From assembly GCA_000149265.1 (NCBI GenBank), contig CH003207.1, positions 693,307 through 757,306 of the forward strand: DNA of 64,000 nucleotides, read 5' to 3'. Positions within the stretch are counted from its first letter, which is position 1. Each line of letters begins with the position of its first letter. The stretch is from Ciona savignyi. Its lineage: Eukaryota; Chordata; Ascidiacea; Phlebobranchia; Cionidae. Below are positions 21,396 through 32,046 of this stretch, piece by piece. Position numbers and translations under genes: made by a program. The notes under the pieces were generated by a model. It searched no databases. It was not told where the DNA came from and was given only the letters and a program-made list of their open reading frames with translations.

Positions 21396-24203
21396 ATGAA
21401 AGTACTCATAATGTTAAAGATTGTCTGTGTTTTCAGTTGTGCAGTTCTAGGTAAGTAGTAGTGTTTTAACGAAAGAATTTGGAATAGGATGAATGATTAT
21501 CGCTATTGGTGAATACAAATGCTGTAAAATTATTGTAATAGGTATATTATCCATAGATGATCAAATGTCTGGTGTATTAGTGCGTTATATATTTGTTACC
21601 ATTTAAGCGATTGTTTAAAAAAAATATTTCTGAGCTTACTAAATGGTCTAGACTCTAGAGCTTTAGACTCTAACGAATATGTCCAAAGGTTCGCTTGCTT
21701 GAAAAAAATATATTGTAGCTTAAGTGTTTTTCCCAACGAAATAATCGTACAGAAAGAGGCAAGGGGGAAAATGGGAAAAACACCAAGCGAAACTTTGGTC
21801 ATAGTCGTTAGAGTCTATAGTTTTATAGTCTACATATAGACTGGTCTATAGACCACTCAGTAAGTCTGAACTATTTATTTCAAACCAATCGCTTAAATGG
21901 TAACAATATATATAACGCACTTTATTAGGATAGGATATTTATGTATATACCCCCTTGATTGGGAAAACCAAGGGGGTTAACACACAGGCAATCGTCAGAT
22001 CACCTCGCTCCCATCGTCTATTGGTCTAGAGTCTAGACCTTTTAGTCAAACGTATAAAATAGATGGCTGAAATGAAACCACTCAGGGCAACCAATGAATC
22101 AGAGAGGGATTTCTGAGATCCAGTCTCACTCAAACCAACCGAAGTCTTTCATCCGGTACAAATTATGCGAAAAGTATGAAGTGCTTCTAGTGAATGCTAC
22201 AGCGAGACCCAAAAACCATTCTCTGCCGCATCAATTCAATGTGTCGGTGTTAGAATTACTTGAACCTGGATTTATCATTGAGATAAAGCGAACAGACAAC
22301 AACACGGGCTGGGATTTGATCTTAATCGTGGATTGGGTGTTTTATACAAGTTAGTATAAGTTTCCCTGTAATTTTGTAGGAGTAACACTAAAGGGAGGGA
22401 AAGAGAAGGAGGGAAACAGCTCACTAAAATTACGTAAACTAATTTAAACCCTCCCCTGAACACTAATATCGACCCCAGAACTAACCCTAACACCAACCCC
22501 TTGTTTTAAAACTAACTCTAATGTCATAATCCTTATTCTAATGTGCGGTTTCCCTCCTTCCCGCTTTCCCCCATTTAGTTTTCTTCACCCTGTACCACGT
22601 AAAAGTAAACCGGCTGAAGTTTTTGATGAAACTAAAATGTTTCAAACATATTGTATGAAAAGTTTATCAATAAATGTTTTCAATAGTTTCTTAATCGAGT
22701 GATGGATTATTCATGTGTTAATGCCGCGTCTACCTATCCACCTGGATACCTATTTACCGGAATAAACAGGAATATCATATCCAATATTATCGATATTTCG
22801 ACTCTTAAAGAAGACAACTTTTCGAGTTGGGCGACAATTCTCGAGGTTTTATGTTTACCAAGTCCCAATAAATTTAATGCCAGTATATAGGCTGTAATAT
22901 TTTGAGCCCTAAGATTTCCATAACATACTAATAATGACCATATTCGCGCGTATGTGGACCCTGGTATTTCCATACATATAGGATCATATTATTTACACTT
23001 TGAAATTTAAATTTGTGTCGATAAGTAAATTTGGGTGATGAATAAATGACATATTCTGTGAGTGATATATAAAACTTACAAAACCAAACTTATATTTATT
23101 TTAACGCACAATTTGTTTCTTTTATAGGTTCCGACTTTTATCCCGTTGGTAAGCTCATAAATTTAACCGCAAATTATTTTTGTTTTACTCTTACATACAC
23201 AACCGGTCTTTGTGACGAGCCCATCATAAGTTCGAAACTTGGCTCGGTCAAAAAATGCTATTTTACATAGGTTATTGATTAACTCATCATTTTATGCTCA
23301 GTGATTGGTGGGAGAGAATGGGCAGTTCCAAGAAACGGGTTTGTTTATTACGTCATTAACCAGGGCATGACGTATAACAACGCAAAAACAGAGTGTTCTC
23401 AACTAGGGGGAAACTTAGTGGTGCAAGCTGCTAGAGATAAGAATGTGATGAGGTAAAAAGACATTTTTAAAGCCTGGCACAGGAAAATAATTCATGAATT
23501 TTGTCACTGCATTGGCATTTTCCCACAATTCTTTATTTTCTAACGTATCTTCACTTTCTAACTTATATTCACTTTCTAACTTAACTTATATATATATTCA
23601 GCTATTTTGTAATTTCACTAATTTTGCTTTTTTCATACCTCGATCTATTTAACACTTTGTAGAAAAGTGTTAATCATACATTTTTGTGGTTTTGTTAAGT
23701 TTTGCCCCATTGTCAAGTTACCCTGTTGCAGTGTGTTCCATATGATACACATGTTTCTTCAATTTGGTAGAATCCATTAATCTGCTGGGTTCAGGCAATG
23801 TCCGTTTATTGCCTTGCTCAAGAACACAACCGACTAGCTAGCGACGAGTTTCGAACCTGCAACACTGCGGCTGAAAGGCGACATACTTAAAGATTGATGA
23901 ATTGATTTCTGACAATCGAAATTAGCAACAACCAACAATTTCAGGATTTTGAATGCCCTATTGCCAGTTCTGGTCAAGAAAGAGTATTGGATCGGCCTAA
24001 CCGATAACACCATGGACGGCCATTTTGTCTGGGAAGATGGGCCCCCGCTTCAAACGAGCGAGGCAAGTTGGAACGACGGCGAACCAAACCATCCTGGACA
24101 GGAAAACTGCGTCGTTGTTTTTACAAGTTTGTTAGGTTCACAGCTGTGGAATAACTTACGTTGTATACATTATCGATACTCTCTCTGTGAACGGGTATTT
24201 TGA
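21396..24203 (+). CDS. Secreted C-type lectin with extra N-terminal domain, five exons
   Basis: Exons: 21396-21450, 22086-22349, 23128-23148, 23302-23452, 23945-24203; all junctions keep frame (phases 1,1,1,2), about 249 residues. The first exon encodes a signal peptide (MKVLIMLKIVCVFSCAVLG). The second encodes an 88-residue module with NATARP and RTDNNTGWD, likely beta-rich and not identified. Its donor (GTTAGT) is weaker, so it may be skipped; the 161-residue form then stays in frame. The third is a 21-nt microexon (SDFYPV). The last two encode a C-type lectin domain: VYYVINQGMTYNNAKTECSQ, YWIGLTD, EPNHPGQENC, WNN and LCERVF. EPN usually goes with mannose-type, calcium-dependent sugar binding; WNN stands where WND is usual. 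Likely role: extracellular carbohydrate recognition, possibly immune. An acceptor ends 9 nt before the ATG. Confidence 0.8.
21579..21922. mobile_element. Foldback MITE in lectin intron 1
   Basis: AGTGCGTTATATATTTGTTA on the left is answered on the right by the reverse complement (TAACAATATATATAACGCAC). The arms continue through CCATTTAAGCGATTG and into sequence around AATGGTCTAGACT. It forms a long hairpin of about 344 bp with no coding capacity. Terminal repeats place it among DNA-transposon-derived elements; the superfamily is not clear. Confidence 0.75.
21927..22020 (-). repeat. SINE-A tail fragment
   Basis: Tail only (AAGGGGGTTAACACACAGGC, ATCGTCAGATCACCTCGCTC), abutting the foldback MITE. 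Confidence 0.8.
22376..22592 (+). mobile_element. MITE-P copy with both ends
   Basis: Left end GTAACACTAAAGGGAGGGAA and GAAGGAGGGAAAC; right end GGTTTCCCTCCTTCCCGC then CCATTTAGTTTTC, giving imperfect inverted termini. The body is AACCC-rich (AGAACTAACCCTAACACC). It is in lectin intron 2. Confidence 0.65.
23708..23885 (-). repeat. SINE-A, truncated at the tail
   Basis: GTTACCCTGTTGCAGTGTG through CTGGGTTCAGGCAATGTCCG and ACTAGCTAGCGACGAG to CTGCGGCTGAAAGGCGAC. It lies in the last lectin intron. Confidence 0.85.
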
Positions 24204-24228
24204 CTTTGTATACTTCAACGCTGTGTTT

Positions 24229-24492
24229 GGATAGGATATTCATGTTTATCCCCGTGAATGGGACAACCAAGGGGGTTAACACACGGGTAATCGTCAGATC
24301 ACCTTGCGCCCACCGTCGGGTTACCGGAGCTATGACAGTGCGTGTTGTGTATGATTTACACGTTCCTTCAATTTAGTAGAACCCATTAATCCGCTGGGTT
24401 CAGGCAATGTCCGTAAAGTGCCCAAGGATGCAACCGACATACTAGCGACTAGTCTACCGGTTGAAAGGCGGCGCACTCAAATACCAGACTAA
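24229..24492 (-). repeat. SINE-A copy after the lectin stop
   Basis: Starts at GGATAGGATATTCATG, about 25 bp past the lectin stop codon, so it probably lies in or beside the 3' UTR. The central CTTGCCCAAGGAC block is partly deleted. Confidence 0.85.
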
Positions 24493-25032
24493 TATGCCGA
24501 ATAGCTTAATAAGTCATATGAGTTAGTATTTGCGATCTCGGGTAATCAAATGAGGTTGATGAAAAATCTATGTTTAGATCACGAACTTTTATATTCATTT
24601 GAAAACTTTGCGTTTTGTTTAAGCATTACAGTTGTATATCGTCGTGGTTGTTTTTCTTGTATATATTTCGTATTGTAAGCCGAACTTGGTTACATTAAAT
24701 CTTGTTTTGTATTCCTGGTTCGTGTTTTATATTTTTAACTTCCGTTAATATCTAATCCTATCTAATCCGAAGATATCGACGATACCGCCAAAAATAGTGA
24801 GAAAATGACCTTTAAAGTTAAAGGTGGAGGCAAACGTTGGTCATATAAGTTTGGATTCCTGAAAAATCTTTTTTTGATAAACCGTTCTGTCCAATGACGT
24901 GGCGACCGGATATCCCCGTCATCAGCGTGACGTAGAAAAGAAACAAAAACAACAAATTTGTTCCCTTGGGAATCGAAGGTTCGGGATGGCAATCAATGAT
25001 TACCGGTATCTCTAAATACTACAGGACTGCGT

Positions 25033-25086
25033 GGACCGCTTGGATCGCATGGACCGCTTGGATCGCATGGAGCGCTTGGATCGCAA
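25033..25086. repeat. 18-bp tandem repeat, three units
   Basis: GGACCGCTTGGATCGCAT twice, then a third unit with G for C at position 4 and a final A. It is GC-rich in an AT-rich setting. Confidence 0.9.
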
Positions 25087-25322
25087 TAACGATTATGATA
25101 TTAATGTTAGTGTGATGTTAAAGTTAGTTCTGGGGTTACGATTTGTGTTTGGGACAGGGTTAGAATTACTTTCAATAGCAATCTAAGTGATTACTGGTTC
25201 CTTTTCTTATACACTGAGAAACAGTTAATGACACAACAACCTATACAAGTGATTTTTATGTTGTTTACGTACAACGTCATTTCCTTTGTTTGCGTAGCTC
25301 TACGTAGCTGTTCATAGTAGGT

Positions 25323-25562
25323 AGGATAGGATATCCATGTTTATTCCCTTGAATAGGACCACCTAGGGGGTTAACACACGGGCAATCGTCAGATCACCTC
25401 GCGCTCACCGTCGGGTTAGCGGATCTATTACAGAGTGTCGTATAATTGAGACATTCCTTCAATTTAGTAGAACCCATTAATCCGCTGGTTTCAAGCAATA
25501 TCCTTTAAGTGTCTTGCCCAAGGACACACCCGACTAGCTAGCGACTAGTTTTGAACCTGCAA
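25323..25562 (-). repeat. SINE-A, near full length
   Basis: From GGATAGGATATCCATG to GACTAGTTTTGAACCTGCAA; the extreme head is missing. Confidence 0.85.
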
Positions 25563-26437
25563 GGTATTGTATAAGAAATTGAACGAGAATTAAACTAAGA
25601 CAAAACTGAAACTGAAAGTTTGTTCTACAGTGATTCATGCCAGTGATAATATTATTATTAACACGTCAATTTCACAAGCAAAATATGACGAACACGGAAG
25701 TAAATTCCAATTAGGAGCTTCGCTTTATTCTTGGACTCACAAAGCTGTTATTCCAGACTTCGATTGAATTCTTTAGATAACTAGGTACAATAGCCTTTAA
25801 CAGAATAAAAAATCGATAGGTTCCGGCGCAGTACAATAAACCTTATAGACATGGTAATAGAAGCATATTTAAAGCCGTAATAAGGCGAATTGAATAATGC
25901 GGATAAATTTCCATCATAAGGTGATGTGGTTTCTTTAGGAGGATTAGTTTTAGAAGGATTAGAATAAAGATATCATTTTAGTCAATGTCAACGTTAGTTA
26001 GGAGCGTCGATCTCAATTAGTTTTTGCTATAATTATTCTGGAGTCAATAATTTCAAACCGATCTATTCTTTCTTGAGATTTATTTAAGTATTTTTATTCT
26101 TGCTTCTCCCTCGAACGTCGAATGCCATATTTGACTGCGGCAGCGGTGGTAGCCTAAGGAATCCAAGCCCCGCCAGCTATTGTTATATGCATCCCAATAG
26201 TTATATTCTTGAAGCGCAAGAAAAAGAACATTTTTCATACTAATTTAATGAGGAAAAATATAATTGTATGTTTGATGGCATAATTGTAGATTTTAATCAC
26301 AGTCATCATCACTGTGTAGTAAAAAAAAAACAATTTAACACCTTTTGTTCTATTTTCCATTCAAATTATATAAATAAAAAATATATAATATAAAGACCTA
26401 CTTTAATTGATCCTACATTTTTATACAGGTATCCAAA

Positions 26438-27412
26438 ATGTCATGGACCAACGTCACTACTGTTAATGTGTCTGACGTCATTCCTGTGAATCGCTTCACC
26501 CAGCCGGTGTGGTATGTAGGAACGATATGTAACGTCATAATACTTCTTATTATTACGTGGATCGTTATCGCTATCTGCATCTACGGAAAACGAAATGGAA
26601 AATGGCGACAGAAAAATGACTCTACGGAGGCAAACGCAAGGATCATATATGTGTCGTTCTTGTGCGCCTACTTGCTCAGTTATCTAAGGACAATACCGGA
26701 CCAAGCTGCTTTAAATGTCGGCTATGGCGACGTGTCGTCACGAGCATGTGAGATTTCTTTGGATGTTTCTATTTCCGGGTACGCGTTGACTACAATTGCC
26801 GTCTTCACGTTTCTGTGGCTTAAACAACGCTCACTGTACCAGCACCCAGCAATATCTATGATTTGTAGCACCACTGTTAAGGTTATAAGCCTCGTTAGTA
26901 TTCTGGGTATATGGATTGGCTGTTTAGCTGCTGGGTTCGCGTATGTATTGTCAGATAACTATGACTCATCACCGAGGGGTTGCGTCACCAAACCAAAGTC
27001 GGAATACGTGGTATGGCCGGTATACATGGCCAATGGAGTTATCCTGTTCGGCCAGTTCTTATTGATGTTTCTGTTTATCTACCCTCTACGTAGAAACAGC
27101 TCTTCGGCAAACAAGAAAAGAATCTCGAAAATCGTTCGACGCTCGGCAATTTTCGCCGTTATTTGCGTCATTTCCGACATCGTAGCTATGGTTATCTTGG
27201 CCTTTATACTTCCTGATACGGCTACACGCCACGTCATAATCACTGTTTATGACATCAACATGCTCATCAACTTACTCAGCATTCTTTTTTCTTTCGAAAC
27301 TTGGAAAAGCATTCTTACGTCACCAGTACGTCATCCAAAAGGGAAACAACCAATCACAACAAGCCAACCTAGGTCTTCCACTGGCCCGCAAACCGCTGAA
27401 TTAGTCGTTTAA
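26438..27412 (+). CDS. Seven-transmembrane receptor-like protein, copy B
   Basis: Intronless, 324 residues, the same length and segment layout as copy A. An acceptor ends 9 nt before the ATG, and about 45 bp before it match copy A. N-glycosylation sites NVT and NVS, the Cys104/Cys182 pair, FLWLKQRSLYQHP and FETWKSIL are all kept. DNA identity with A is near complete from the start to about codon 62 and again from about codon 122 to 248. The segment between, covering segments 2-3 and the first outer loop (for example RIIYVSFLCAYLLSYLRTIP), is clearly more different. This mosaic suggests gene conversion with local retention of difference. Receptor-like membrane role by structure; ligand unknown. 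Located 2.2 kb after the lectin gene. Confidence 0.85.
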   Translation: MSWTNVTTVNVSDVIPVNRFTQPVWYVGTICNVIILLIITWIVIAICIYGKRNGKWRQKNDSTEANARIIYVSFLCAYLLSYLRTIPDQAALNVGYGDVSSRACEISLDVSISGYALTTIAVFTFLWLKQRSLYQHPAISMICSTTVKVISLVSILGIWIGCLAAGFAYVLSDNYDSSPRGCVTKPKSEYVVWPVYMANGVILFGQFLLMFLFIYPLRRNSSSANKKRISKIVRRSAIFAVICVISDIVAMVILAFILPDTATRHVIITVYDINMLINLLSILFSFETWKSILTSPVRHPKGKQPITTSQPRSSTGPQTAELVV

Positions 27413-27568
27413 ACTCTAATTCGATATGATTTAAACTTTTTAACGGGAAACTAATTAATTTATTTATTCTATGTCATTTCTGCAACAAACTGGCCAAATT
27501 GCGCGCCCATTGGATGGCGCTAGTAATTGCTTGAGTTTTGTGTAAATTTCTTTTAGGTTCAGCAGTGT

Positions 27569-27672
27569 ACGGTCGTGTGGCCAAATGGTTAACGCGACCA
27601 ATACATATATCAAATCAAATACAATAACTTGGTCTTGGGGGCGAGCCCATCATGGGTTGGAAACTAAGCCCG
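27569..27672 (+). repeat. SINE-B copy
   Basis: ACGGTCGTGTGGCCAAATGG at the head, CCCATCATGGGTTGGAAACT at the B-box end. It is about 160 bp past the stop of receptor B. Confidence 0.8.
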
Positions 27673-27915
27673 ATAAAAAAAACAAAAAAACACGCAATTC
27701 GGGAAGGCAGGTTATCAGGAGTCAATTTTAGGTTCAGCTGAATTTCTAGACCATGACTTCCAAAGGTAAAATAATAATTACTTCCTTATTGCAGGGTTGT
27801 CAGAATTACTCTGTGTTAATATTTAGAATTTAAAAATAAGGTTTATTAATCGTTGTACAGTTGATCAATAAAGTTTAAGCGGCCAAGTTTTTGGTCAGTG
27901 CGTCGCGTTTCAGCC

Positions 27916-28450
27916 GCCGGCCAGTTAGTCTGGCGGTTAAGTCCGTCGCCTTTTAATCGAAATGTTGCAGGTGCGAAGTTGGTCGCTCACTAGTCGGCTG
28001 TGTACTTGCGCAAGGAACTTTACGGACATTGCCTGAACCCAGTGGATTAACGGGCTCTACTAAATTGAAGTAACTTGTGAATTATATCCAACACACTGCA
28101 ATAGCTCCGGTAACCCGATGGTGGGCGCGAGGTGATCTAATGATTGTACGTGTGTTAACCACCTTGGTTTTCCCATTTACGGGGATAAACATGAATATTC
28201 TATCCTAAGGATTGTAGTTTCGAAGCTAGTCGTTTTTGTTTGTTTTTTTGCAAGGAATTACCGAACATTGTCTGAACCCAGCAGAATGATGAGTTCTACT
28301 AAATTGAAGGAACGTGTGTTTCATACACAACACACTGCAAATATCCGGCAACTGGACGGTGGGCGCAAGTATAATTTACAAGTTACTCGTTTGATAAGTC
28401 TGCTGTGATTTATCATTTACAGGGATTGAACATGAATATCCTATGCTATG
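27916..28450 (+). repeat. SINE-A (full) followed by SINE-A (diverged)
   Basis: 27916-28205 runs from CCGGCCAGTTAGTCTGGCGG to ATGAATATTCTATCC. 28206-28450 starts inside a second head and ends at ATGAATATCCTATGC. They are in tandem, same orientation. Confidence 0.85.
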
Positions 28451-29230
28451 CTATGATGACAAAACTTAAAGGAGACTAGACTTTAAATGTTGCTGGTAGC
28501 GGGAAAGTCAAAGTGTTACTAATTTAACTATAGAGTTATAAGTATATATATATATATTTTACAAATAATGGTTTTACTCTTTAATTCTGTACATGAAGTG
28601 AACCACTTGAACACCACTTCTAATATAACGACACTATAGGAGAAGTAGATGCCTCAAATAGTGGTTTTACGGCATATCATTCTAAATGTGACCTACGCAT
28701 TCACGTGAAAGAACGCAAAATGCTGACGTTTGTAATATCAGCGGAGATAATTCGAAGTAGAAGTTATAATTAGTAGTAATAAATAACATTATGAATGCAT
28801 ATATATCGGTTTCTTCTTAGAAATGGACTTGTAGCAGATACTGTCGTATGTATGCGCGAACAGCCAATCTGAGTATAAGTCTTACTCGTGTCAACTAACT
28901 TTAGTTTTGTAATAGGAAAAATTAATTTTAAGTATTATGTTAGATGTTTAGTTGTTATGGGTAATTGAAAATGTACTTATCAGAGTTAGTTATTTGAGAT
29001 TCATAATAGTTTAAAATAACTGTGTCACGCTATGTTTTATACGGCTCTTTATCCGGCCCACGCCTATGCCTAAAGTTATTACCGTTCATGTTAACAAACG
29101 TGATATAACTATTGTAGTTTTGTTTTTTACGTGCTTCATTTTAAATTAGTTTTGGTGTCATCTTTATAACTCTTACCAGGGATTGAAAAATAAACTAAAT
29201 TAGTTGTACTAACAAAATAAGTACGATACA

Positions 29231-30133
29231 ATGCCAGTAGTAAACGTCACAACTGGTAATGTTTCTGACGTCATTCTGGTAAATCGCTTTACCCAACCGG
29301 TGTGGTATTTAGCAGAGATTTGCAACGTCTTGTTCCTTCTTATTATTACGTGGATGGTTGTCGCGATCTGCATCTACGGAAAAAGAGAGCGAAAATGGGG
29401 TCAGAAAAACGACGCTACAGACGCAAACGCAGGGGCAGTTTATACATCCCTCTTATGTTCGTTTGTAATCAGCTATCTCAGGTACATTCCTGGACAAGCA
29501 GCATTTAATGTCGGCTATGGAGAGCACAAGTCGCGATCTTGTGAGATTATTTTTGACGTATTGGTTGCTGGGTACTCCCTAATTGCAATTAGTATCTTCA
29601 CTTTCCTATGGCTTAAACAACGTTCACTCTACCAGCACCCAGCCATAGCGTCCATTTACACCATACCTGTAAAGGTTGCAAGCTTTGGTAGTATAACCAT
29701 TTTATGGATTGGATGTATTGCTGCTGGGTTCGCGTATGTGACGTCAGATAACTATGACTCATCACCGAGGGGTTGCGTCGCAAAACCAAAGTCGGAATAC
29801 GTGGTATGGCCGATATATATGACCAACGGAATACTTCTTTTTGGACAGTGCTTACTGCTTCTTCTCTTTATCTATCCTCTACGAAAAAGCAATTCCAAAT
29901 CAAACAAGAAACGAATCTCGAAAATTGTTCGGCGTTCAGCAATTGCGGCGACCCTGTGCGTTATTTCCGACACAGTTTGTTTGGTTATCCTGGCGTTTAT
30001 AGTTCCAAATTCAACTCCCCGACACGTCACAATCACCATTTATGACACCAACATGCTGCTGAATTTGGTAGGCCTTCTCCTTTCTTTTGAAACCTGGAAA
30101 GACATTGTGACGTCACCATTGCGACCTAAGTAA
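29231..30133 (+). CDS. Seven-transmembrane receptor-like protein, copy C
   Basis: Intronless, 300 residues; it lacks most of the polar C-terminal tail of A and B. Seven hydrophobic segments are aligned with A and B. It keeps the two N-glycosylation sites, the Cys pair (RSCEII and RGCVAK), FLWLKQRSLYQHP and FETWKDI. Differences from A and B are spread along the whole gene, with one very close block around SSPRGCV-KPKSEYVVWP. It is therefore the older paralogue, or one outside the A-B conversion. An acceptor (TCTTACCAG) ends 51 nt before the ATG. It ends at TAA after GACCTAAG. Function as for A: receptor-like, ligand unknown. Confidence 0.85.
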   Translation: MPVVNVTTGNVSDVILVNRFTQPVWYLAEICNVLFLLIITWMVVAICIYGKRERKWGQKNDATDANAGAVYTSLLCSFVISYLRYIPGQAAFNVGYGEHKSRSCEIIFDVLVAGYSLIAISIFTFLWLKQRSLYQHPAIASIYTIPVKVASFGSITILWIGCIAAGFAYVTSDNYDSSPRGCVAKPKSEYVVWPIYMTNGILLFGQCLLLLLFIYPLRKSNSKSNKKRISKIVRRSAIAATLCVISDTVCLVILAFIVPNSTPRHVTITIYDTNMLLNLVGLLLSFETWKDIVTSPLRPK

Positions 30134-30256
30134 GAACAGCCAATCAAGACAAATATTTAAAACTGCTTCACAAATGGCTAAAATAAGCGTATAAACTTGT
30201 CTTGATAATGTTTAACGAATATATTGTCAGACTTGATAATGTTTATTTGAATATAT

Positions 30257-30550
30257 TGTCCGACCGATTAGCTTTGCGGTTTAGTGCGTCGCCTTTCAGC
30301 CGAAGGGTTGCAGCTTCGAACGTGGTCGCTAGCTAGTCAGTTATGTCCTTGGACAAAACACTTAACGAACATTCTCTTAACCCCGTAAAATAGTGGGGTT
30401 TACTTACTTGAAGGTACGTCTCATTCATACACAACACACTGCAATACCTCCGTTAACCCAACGGTGGCCGCGAGGTGATCTGACGATTGCCTGTTTGCTA
30501 ACCACCTTGGTTTTCCCATTCACGAGGATAAACACGAATATCCTATCCTT
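30257..30550 (+). repeat. SINE-A, near full length
   Basis: TGTCCGACCGATTAGCTTTG to CACGAATATCCTATCC, about 120 bp past the stop of receptor C. It is part of the 3' flank. Confidence 0.9.
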
Positions 30551-31920
30551 GCTTATGTACATAATGCTAAAATGTAAATACCATTGCTATTGTCATATTA
30601 CATATAATAGTTACGTATTTGTGATAATAATTATGTCACAACTGAATTGTATTATTATAAACGGATCATTGTTGCAACATTATTTGTATTTCAAAACTTG
30701 CTAGTCATAAACTATTAACTTTTAATTTATCATTAATTAGTTATTGTTTTCTTTTTTTGTGTGCATTAATGTAGTGCACCCTTTTCCACTACTAAATGAG
30801 TGTTATTTTAAATGCATTAACGTTAACCCCATTATAGCCTATATACTGAATAGAATAAAATATGACCCGGTAAGTGTGCTTCATATTAATGGTGTCAGTT
30901 GACATTAGTGGAATTTTATTTTAGGTTGTTTTTCTCTTTGACTCAAAGGCCCAAATTATGCAGCAGACTCCCACTTAGTAATGGTTGCGATTCACCGCAC
31001 AGTCTTCTTTATGGCTTTATACAATTTTATTTTTTGTACGTTATTGTAATCTCGCTTAGATTTGGAGGTCACCGTCGCTATATTTAATATTTATATCTTC
31101 TTTTTAATAACATGTTTTTACAACTGTTCTTTTTTTCTGATTGTGTTTGTTTTATTCGCTGCTATTTGTTACAAGATTAATGAATAAACTAAACTATAGT
31201 AGCCAGGGATTTAATGTAGATTTTGGTGTGTAGTATTCATTCAATAAAATATTGACAAACATTACCAAACCTTAACGTTAAATGTAATTTCTACGACATT
31301 AAGGTACGCAGGTACACGTAATAAGAGGTAACGTGTGCGTGTGACCTTTTGATTGCCATTTAGTTGAAGAGCAAAAACGTAGTTGTCTAATTACGTACGT
31401 ACGGTGCATAGACCTTATCGTTATCTTAATATTATTCAAAACAACAATGTGCCATTAAAGGTAGAAGCTATTTGGCATCGACCTCTGTCTGTTTGACGAC
31501 CTTTTTTACTTATTCACGGGGGTAAACATGAATATCCTATCGTAATAAATGATCATCATCAACGAATTGTATTTTTAACAACTGCGTTTGAACCAACTGG
31601 ACTTCCATTTGGTTAGCTCATGCCAAATGTGTACTTGATTAACGGGCAATAAACGAAAAATGAAACTCTGATTAAGTTAGAAAATAAAGACAAAATTGCA
31701 AGAAAAACAACGCAAGCACCAAGGTTCATACTTTTGTTTTAACTAACACGTTTTGTAATAATTCGGTAGGTCTAATAATCAGAAAACTTAAATGTAAGTT
31801 TGGTTACTTATCGATGGCAGTATAGTGTATGATACATACGAGATTGTACAAAATATTACGCAAAATTAAAATCAACAAATAGGTGAAACAAGAAATTAAA
31901 AGTATGGATTAAGAGAAAAA
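30551..31920. other. Intergenic, receptor C to SZT2 3' end
   Basis: AT-rich. One SINE-A tail fragment lies near 31500-31545 (GGGGGTAAACATGAATATCC). I see no gene; the plus frame at 30899 is unsupported. Confidence 0.6.
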
Positions 31921-31924
31921 CTTG

Positions 31925-31930
31925 TTTATT
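31925..31930 (-). terminator. Poly(A) signal for SZT2
   Basis: TTTATT on the plus strand, that is AATAAA on the minus strand, 117 bp past the SZT2 stop. No genomic poly(A) tract follows it. Confidence 0.6.
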
Positions 31931-32046
31931 GTGAAATTATGGAACACTGGGTGTTGTTAAGTACCAGACAAGTTTTTCATTATTATGTAAAGTCTTAATT
32001 TTAGAATTTCAGTGCCAAAATTGTTTTAATAAATGACAAATTTTGA

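Larger units (their letters stand above)
24493..26428. other. Intergenic, upstream of receptor B
   Basis: AT-rich with an 18-bp tandem repeat (25033) and one SINE-A (25323-25562). A short plus-strand frame near 24775 (KMTFKVKGGGKRWSYKFG) reads like protein but has no splice support. The 100 bp before receptor B resemble the upstream of receptor A. Confidence 0.5.
27413..29179. other. Spacer between receptors B and C
   Basis: Contains SINE-B (27569-27672), a broken head then full SINE-A (27916-28205), a second diverged SINE-A (28206-28450) and AT-rich DNA. An AATAAA at 27867 could serve receptor B. No further gene is supported. Confidence 0.55.
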
